This document shows, one piece after another, positions 56,822 through 64,000 of a DNA stretch of 64,000 bases. Position numbers and translations under genes: made by a program. Under the pieces are notes generated by a model. The model was not told the DNA's origin. It worked only from the letters and a program-made list of their open reading frames with translations, and made no database searches. Position 1 is the stretch's first letter, and every line of letters begins with the position of its first letter. The DNA comes from Simmondsia chinensis (Eukaryota > Streptophyta > Magnoliopsida > Caryophyllales > Simmondsiaceae): the NCBI GenBank assembly GCA_018398585.1, contig JAGTTD010000001.1, positions 32,811,438 through 32,875,437 on the forward strand, written 5' to 3'.

Positions 56822-57636
56822 TCGGCTCTATTTGGCTTTTAAATTGAAATTATACTGTGAAATTATAATATTAATATTAATTTTAGTTTTAATGAAATTA
56901 AAATTAGAATAAAAGGAAAATTCAATTATTTGGTCAATTAAAAAAATTTAAAAGTTGGAATTATAATTTTATAACAATTCGAGGCCTTAAAGGTTTAAGA
57001 TCAATCAAGTTAGAGAACTTCAACTTTAAGGGCAACTAGGGTTGAGTCTCAATCTGACCTAATCAATTTGAATTCAAGTTATCTAAAGTCAACATGGGTT
57101 GAGTTTTATTCAAGATAGATAATTTGTGTACAAGTCAGTTCGAATTTTTGGTTAATTAGGTTAGGTCATTTTGGGATTGAAGTTAGCATGGATTGAGTTT
57201 CAATTGATTCAAGTCATCTTGGTTTTAAGCCAATCGAGTTGCATCATTTCGAATTTTGGGCTATCTCAAGTCAGGTTAAATTTGGACGAAGAATAAAATG
57301 GGTCGGGTAATTTTGGGTTCGAGTCATCTTAAAATCTGGATGAATTGGGTTGGGCCATTTTGACCTTCGGGTTAGCTTGGTTGTTTCATATTCAAGACTG
57401 GTAGTTCACGCTCTAATCATCCTGGTTTTGAGTTAATTAGATTAGGTCACTTTGGACTTTGAGTAGATAGGGTTGGGTTGAAGTTAGGTTAGATCATTCC
57501 AGGTTCAAATCATTCGAGTTAGATCATTTCAAGTGTTGGATTGAATTTAAGTTGTGTTAGGTCTTTTGTTTTCAAGTCATCTTGGGTTTCGAGTTAATCA
57601 AATTGGAACATTTTAGACTTCAATTCGACGCCGTTT
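56822..57636. mobile_element. Relic of the palindromic minisatellite element family
   Basis: Starts CGGCTCTATTTGGC, then AATTATAATTTTA motifs, then degenerate GGGTTGGGCCATTTTGACCTT-like repeats as at 14690-15360 and 51700-52130. One arm only. Confidence 0.55.
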
Positions 57637-58069
57637 TTGTCGTAGGCAATTTTGTCTTTTTCCCATTTCCGACATTGAGTTATGCAAAAAATGGTACCTA
57701 ATTATTAATACATACAAAACTTATGGCACTAAAAAACAAATCGAAAAAATTAGGAACATTTTTAATATTTCTACAACCATTGAGCTACTAAAAAATAAAT
57801 AACTCTAAATATTAACAAAGTAATTGCACAAAATTTGTTTTAAAAGAGCTTAAGGTCAAGAGTCGTGGGTAATAATAAATTTGGTGTGTTAATTCTTGGA
57901 AATTCAAGAAGATTTAATAGAAATTTTGTAAGAAGGTGTTTACTTGTTAGTACGTTATGTTAAGGCTATATAGTGTTTATATGTGTATGGTCATCGTAAA
58001 GTAAAAATAAACAAACATGCACAATGTAACTTACTGTGACTTGGGAGTAAGTGTAAAATCCGGACCGCA

Positions 58070-58360
58070 GGTGCTTGACTTTAATTAACCACCTGGAGAC
58101 AAGGGTTGATGCCTTTGGTGAACCTGACTTCATTTTGCAATATAAACGTGGATTCTGCTCTTACTCCAATCAAGGAGATTCTATTTATAATATTTTTTGG
58201 TATTTTTGAATTAATTGGATGCAAGAAAGTAAAAGAATAAAGACTTGGCACAAGTGGTAGTTGGGGTGACAGAAGCAAGCCCACAGACACCTTACCTCAT
58301 ATATTTAAGAGCTAAAAATTTGGGTGAAGACAAGTTTAAGAGCTCAGCAGCATATTTCAA
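58070..58360. repeat. Diverged direct repeat, copy A
   Basis: ACAAGGGTTGATGCCTTTGG, GTGGATTCTGCTCTTACTCC, GGATGCAAGAAAGTAAAAG and GAAGACAAGTTTAAGAGCTC recur in the same order at 59740-60020. Could be a pair of old LTRs or tandem repeats of a retroelement 3' region. Confidence 0.7.
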
Positions 58361-59739
58361 GCCTGAGTCAACAATGTTTTTAGGCCTAGCATCTTAACTT
58401 TGAAATAACTTGAATGACTTTAAACTTGACAAGATTTTGGTGAGCGAATAGTATTTGGGTCACCAAATAAAGACCAACACAATCAAGTGCGATGCCTTCG
58501 CCATTTAAAGCCCTGAAATGATGACACCCATTCACCTAACTCACTAAGCTATGCCACCAGTCTAAGACCAACACAACCGAGTTCTGGGTCTGGCCATCAA
58601 AGCCTTAGACCAACTATGCTAAACTTAATTTGTGGAAAGAGTTGGGGATTGAGACTACTTCAGAAGGGGATACCTTCTAATACACCTGTAATTACACTCC
58701 CAACTGTATTGTTGAGGAAGAAAAACGAGCTACAAATACATCTACTTCTATGAAGAAAGAAAAGATAAAGCTCAGGTGTGTTGTAAAATGACAAAAACTG
58801 TAGAAGTTTATGTGTCGGTGTGGGGGCCCTTTGAAGAGTAACCTTATTCTTTATTTATAGACTAGGTTCTTAATTGTTACATCCTTAAATGATGGCACAT
58901 TTGTCAAATGTATTTCCTCCATGCTTTCACAACCTTGGACTAGTACTGAAAGTGCTTTGACGCACGTGCTCAAGGTCAAATATTCTTCCCCACGTTCTTC
59001 CATATTCACTTGCATGTCCTAGATGTACATGTCACTAATGTGCACTTCAAATAATTGTCTCAAGCCTAGGTAGTTACCTTTCTCGTGGCAATCCTAGTAA
59101 TGCCCTCAAGCTAAAGCTTGAAAGTCTAGTTAGCCCCCCCTTAAGAGACTATAATCTCAGGACTTCAGTTATTGAGGCAGTTGTAATATTTACAGCTTCT
59201 TTCCCACATAAAAAGATTTCTGGGTCTCGAGCCTAGCCTCAAGTGTTGAGCACATGTTCTTTTATCACCTAACAACATTTGTTTCAACTCACTTAAGTTA
59301 GGGGTGTAAGCAAATGCTCTCCTTTTATTCATCTGTAACTTTCAAATTCTAACAAATAAAAAAGCTTGATTTGACTGCTGGTGTCTACAGGGGCTTGAAG
59401 CGGCACAACTAGAGCTTGAATTTGTTTTGATTTCATGGGTTTATAAATGTTCCATCGAGACAAGGCATTTTTCAAAAGGATGCTTGAGTTATGCCCCTAT
59501 CAAAGCCAAGCCTTCAGGCTCCTCATCCTCAAGAATAGTAGCTCTTCTAGTTTTAACCATTTGAATGTGGTCTAAAGTTAGATTTTGACTTTCCACTATA
59601 TAGGGACACGCATTATCATAGCCTCCCACTATGGTTACCAAAAGAAGTGTTTTCTCATTTAGTCTGTTATCTTAGAGCTACTTCGTTTTTATATGTGTGT
59701 GTGTGAGTAAGTCTAAACTACGAATTGCACACATTTGAC
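58361..59739. other. Spacer between the diverged direct repeats
   Basis: No open frame or motif that I recognise. Confidence 0.5.
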
Positions 59740-60020
59740 CTCAATCAATCACCTCTATACAAGGGTTGATGCTTAAGGCGAATCTAACTTCGGTTTGCAA
59801 TAATGTGGATTCTGCTTATGTTCTAATTAAGAAGACTTTAATTATTATACTTTTCTAGTATTTTTTGGATAAGTTGGATGCTAGAAAGTAAAAGGATATG
59901 GATCCGGCCCAATAGGCTGTTGGAGTGACGAGCAAAGCCCATAGACATCTTACCTTGTGCACTTAAAAGCTAGGATGAAGACAAGTTTAAGAGCTCAACA
60001 GCCTATTCCAGTCTTGTTGG
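59740..60020. repeat. Diverged direct repeat, copy B
   Basis: Second copy, about 1.67 kb to the right, same orientation. It lies next to the decayed gag region at 60670-62920. Confidence 0.7.
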
Positions 60021-60669
60021 CAAACACCAGTACTGATATTTTTGGATCTCTATCCACATGATCAAGATAAGTCATTGCAAATACCATATTATAGTCTTAT
60101 CATATAAATAGTTCAAACTTATCATCATATAGGAACTTGTTTTGACAATGTATTACCTTTTGACTTAAGATTATATGTGGTTCAATCTCATTGACCACTT
60201 ATATTAAATATTATTATATCATCATAAAAACATCAATCTCATGGCATGTTTTAAAAAATAATCACACATTTGTAACTCATAAAATATAATCATGCAATGG
60301 CACCAGTCTTTAGCAGGTTGCTCCCACTAAGACTCATTTTCTTCTGAAGATGAGAGACTGTCCCATCTTTCGAGCTTCTTGCATGGCTCATTCTTAGCCT
60401 TCGCGGCTTTGGTTTTTGCCTTACTTTTTAGATCTTCAAGATCTATAGTTTTTGGGACACCGAATTTTTGTATCTTCATAGTCTGAATCCTTTTCAGCAT
60501 GATCCTTGACCATTCAAGAGTTAAGCTGAGCTCTCCTCTTTATTGCCTTCTTATGTAGCAGCTTCGTCTTCTGAGTTTGAGTGAGTTTAAAAGAGCCAAT
60601 GTTCTCTTGCCTAGGCTGGTTCTTCCTCCAAATGTTACCAAAATGGACCCCTAAAGGATATTGGCCTAG

Positions 60670-62920
60670 ATATCATGGTCCCTGTGTGGTATCCACTTCA
60701 ATCAGGTGGCACTTTGGATTTCTCTTGGGATGCCTAGTTCTCAAGATTAATTGAGCCTTCGGGGAGGGATCCCTAGTTGGCTTATAGAGGTAAGACTCCT
60801 CAAATGGCATATTTATCTCCATAAGAGGATCCATGTTTAAGACGTAATCTGGGAGGAGTTTAAGTTTTCTCACTACTCCCTGTATCTTTCCATAACACTC
60901 ACGACAGTCCTCATAAGAGACTCTCTTTAAATCTTAAGATACCCTCTCACATTTTAGCAAATCAGCAGCTTTTCCTGAGGTACGATCGATCTCCATGGCT
61001 AGTTCTTTAGCTACTGATAATGAAATGGTTGATTTATTGCGGATATTAATCAGCAAGTTCCTGAAAACTGAACACTTATTGGTGGTATGAAACTATGTGA
61101 CATGCCAATGACATATTTCATACTCTAAAGCGCACCTGGGTCTGAGAATCTTAACATCCCATTTATAACTAGCATGTCAAATAGGCGGCTTATGACCCTT
61201 GCCCTCTAGATGTCATTCAAGAGCATTGCCTTCCTATTACAACACATGCAGTTAGTAAGAGCATGGTTTTGATCATTTGGGCAATAGTATCTACTACGTT
61301 AACCTAAACAAGACTTGGGAATGGGTATTTATCAACTTTAATTAGCCCCCTGGATCTATGTTTCTAAAGATGGCATAGTTCTTTGTCGCGTGGGTGAAAG
61401 AGTCATGCCACTTACAATACAGCTTCCCTTTCAACGAATTAGGATTAGGTTCTTGTGTTTTCCTCTAACCTTGAGCTTATTGTTTGCCTCGAGCCAATAA
61501 AATATTATGTCGGTTCTTGAGAGGTCAAATGAGTACTTTCTCAAGTCCTTGTGATTGATTAGACTTCCTAGCCTTGATATCCTTTTTCACTAAAGGATTA
61601 TAGACCATGGGACATGTTCAACAGCATCATCATAAGAAGGCATTTTCCCCTCATCAATCAGTTCATGCATGTAGGTCCATACCACTCAATTTTTCTTTTT
61701 TCTTTCAAGAAAGCCTCGTAGCTAGTGGCACATTCCACTAACTGTAGAAGACTAGTGAAATTTGATCCCTCAAATTTCTTCCTGAACTCAATATTCAAAC
61801 CATTTAAAGCTAGTTTGGCATATTCAACTTTAGGGAGAGCCACTGTACATTTTAACCTGGCTCTCTTGAACCGGTTAAGGTAGTCTTCTATAGATTCGTC
61901 TGGCTTTTGCCTCATTCGAGCCAGGTCTGATATAGAAGTTCCTAGTTCCATCCTAAGGAATTAAGCCTGAATTATTTGGCCATGTCATCCTAACTGTAGA
62001 TAAAAAGGGGTGGTAAGTTTATGTACCATTGGGAGGCAATCCCTGCTAGGGAACTAGGAAACAATCTAAGTTTCAAATAAAGGTTTTCAGCTGCCTCTCT
62101 GTATTGGTAATTAAACCTTGCTAGATGCTCGAGAGTAGATATGCTCCCCTCTCATGAGAAGAGAGTAAACTCATGGATCTTATATTATCGAAGGAATGGA
62201 TAATCTGTGTCAATAAAGTCACGGTACAACTTACTATAAAAGGGGTTTGTTGACCCTTCTAAGGCCTGGCCCATACATTTGCTTAATGAGGGCAACCAAT
62301 TGATCTTGGAGGGGTAGATTCAGTGCTTGATTGTGCACCTACCATTAGCCCCCAAGGGGTTGAGCGTCTCTAGGGGGATCAGCAAGATACCCCTGAGCTC
62401 CTATGACAATCGAATGAGGAAAAGTGTGTTGTCCTACATACGCACGGTTATACCCTCCTTGGTCAATGTGGCCAACTAGTTGATTAGCCACTATGTATGG
62501 ACCAACGGATACTTGAGTTTGGGGCATGCCTGAGGGCAAACCCTCATTGATGGTCGTTTGGCCATTCTAACCAGGTCAATCCCTATGGTATAATCTTGAG
62601 GACACAAGAAATTAGACTGCCCCAAGTCTTATACATGGTGGGAGGCCTAGGAGGAAGACACTGATCCCTAAAGTTGGGTACCTATCCTTGCCCACCAACT
62701 CCGAGGATTTGATTAGGCCTCAAAATGGCCTCTCCTGCATGGGGATTATCCGTGTGACCTTGCCCCGCAATATTAGGAGTGGGCACGGCCTTGACATTTG
62801 TGTTGAGGTCCCTTGGGATTAAGGTATGCCTTTGATTCAGAGGCCTAACAACTCCATAAGTCACGTTGCGGTTTCTATGACTTGGACCCATGCGTATGAC
62901 ACCTGGATTTGCCATAGTGG
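60670..62920 (-). pseudogene. Decayed gag region of a second Ty3/gypsy lineage
   Basis: 61951-61658 encodes a retrotransposon gag segment (RQKPDESIEDYLNRFKRARL, then GSNFTSLLQLVECATSYEAF). About 61440-61330 reads, with breaks, GKLYCKWHDSFTHATKNYA, a motif found in gag of plant non-chromovirus gypsy elements. 60873-60673 (YLYKPTRDPSPKAQLILRT) and 62915-62682 are further open pieces of what seems the same polyprotein. Frameshifts and stops are frequent. No RT or integrase is visible in the window. Confidence 0.7.
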
Positions 62921-63158
62921 GGTTCCCTATTCTCCTAGGGTTAGCATTAATACCCTAATTCATTAGTAACCGTAAGCTTAAGGGAACATCAGGGGGGTAC
63001 CCAATGGGAATTGCGGAAGGAGGAGCAAGCTTCAATTGCCTAATATCCTCTCTAATGGCTTGGACTAAGCTGTTGTGAGTTTTAGCCTACTTTGCAAAGA
63101 TAGGCTTGACTTCAATTACTATCTGCCTAGCCACATATTTGGCTATAAGGCTAGCGGT

Positions 63159-63960
63159 AGAGGCGAATCCAGAGTGTATTCACTGGGCGCACATGCCTCC
63201 AATGACCTCTGGACAAATCCCACAAAATTTTGAGCAAAACCTTATTTAAATTGTAAATTTTACCTAAATGACCCCGCCCCCTTCCCTCTTCCACGGTCGT
63301 GCCCTTTTAATGGAAAAGTATTTTCATATCCCTCACTCATGTCTTCTCACATGTCATATCCATCAATCATATTAAATTTCTTGCTCCCTTCTCACATTCT
63401 TGCTCTCAAGTTTCTCTCCTTTTTTTGAACAATATGTCTTTTTTTTATTATAAATTATATTAACTCTATTTATTTTATTTAAAAATGATAATTTTAAAAT
63501 GACATAAAATATACATATAACTTACATGTTAATATATATAATAAGAGAATCTATAAAAAGATAAATTTATAAAAAATAATTATTTAATGTTATTTTTATT
63601 ACTTATTATATATTTTATTATTTAATTATATTTTGTTATTTATATTGAATATTCAAGTGATTCTTTCTTTTGATTTTTTTAATATTAAAATAAAAAATTT
63701 TGATAATTTTGGAAATTTAGAAGATGCTCAAAATGACTTTGAATGATATGATCTATATCTATAAAAGGTTTGATATTAACTTTAGAGCTATATCTTTTTT
63801 CCCCTTTCAACAGGCAAATTCACTCAAATCACTTATAATTTATATGTTAATCATTTTCAAAATTTTTAAAATTTAAAAATGCATTGTAATTAGTGATTTA
63901 CATATTGTAGTCTACTCAACGTTAGTGCACCCAGTGAAAATATTTTCTAGATCCGCCACT
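63159..63960. mobile_element. Non-autonomous DNA element with 10-bp target duplication
   Basis: The left end AGAGGCGAATCCAGAGTG and the right end GAAAATATTTTCTAGATCCGCCACT are inverted, as are the nearby TTCACTGGGCGCAC and GTGCACCCAGTGAAA. GGCTAGCGGT is exact on both sides (63149-63158 and 63961-63970). A 9-11 bp duplication suggests a Mutator-like element. The interior is very AT-rich and non-coding. Confidence 0.85.
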
Positions 63961-64000
63961 GGCTAGCGGTGGAAGATAAGGTTGTATTCATTTCAATCAA

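Larger units (their letters stand above)
54853..58069. other. Region upstream of symplekin
   Basis: Leader and possible promoter at 54853-55050. Around 55000-55590 is a GGTTAACCG-rich stretch ending TTAACACCTCTAA, perhaps a hAT-type relic. About 55620-56760 has loosely inverted ends (TTTGGCAAATAATTTTTCAT, and GCTAACAGCTAACAACT at the right). 56822-57636 belongs to the palindrome family. No host coding sequence was recognised. Confidence 0.55.

Overview
The window is nuclear DNA of a seed plant with a large, repeat-rich genome. The evidence is long AT-rich introns, plant-type Ty3/gypsy retrotransposons primed by initiator-methionine tRNA, RTE and L1 LINE fragments, tRNA-derived SINEs and many hAT- and MULE-like non-autonomous DNA transposons. 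The species cannot be fixed from the sequence.

One host gene dominates. It lies on the minus strand and runs from a start codon near 54852 leftward to at least 6034. Twenty-three coding exons can be placed with consistent phases (3,639 nt, 1,213 codons). They encode a symplekin-family scaffold of the mRNA 3'-end cleavage and polyadenylation complex (Arabidopsis ESP4/TANG1 family). The C-terminal exons are not visible and probably lie left of position 1. Most introns are 76-180 bp, but several are 1-12 kb because mobile elements have landed in them. One intron (26778-26955) appears to be of the GC-AG type.

Layout from left to right: 1-4903 is a decayed Ty3/gypsy element (5' LTR outside the window). 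5372-5834 is a hAT-like element with a perfect 8-bp target duplication. 6034-10936 holds exons 23 to 15. 10937-20506 is a 9.6-kb intron with a large palindromic element and two hAT-like elements. 20507-29103 holds exons 14 to 7. 29104-34080 is an intron with a MULE-like element and an RTE fragment. 34081-34255 is exon 6. 34256-46565 is a 12.3-kb intron with nested insertions: a complete Ty3/gypsy element (38044-43811, target duplication ATATC) inside an L1 fragment, a TRIM-like element (45120-46161) inside a second L1 copy, and a hAT-like element inside an RTE fragment. 46566-54852 holds exons 5 to 1. 54853-64000 is upstream DNA with a possible promoter, a short upstream ORF, further palindrome-family relics, a pair of diverged direct repeats and a decayed gag region carrying a nested element with a 10-bp target duplication.

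There is no sign of a bacterial operon, CRISPR array, rRNA gene or functional tRNA gene. Everything other than the symplekin gene is best read as transposon sequence, its decay products, simple repeats or unrecognised intronic and intergenic DNA. All element and exon boundaries were read by eye.
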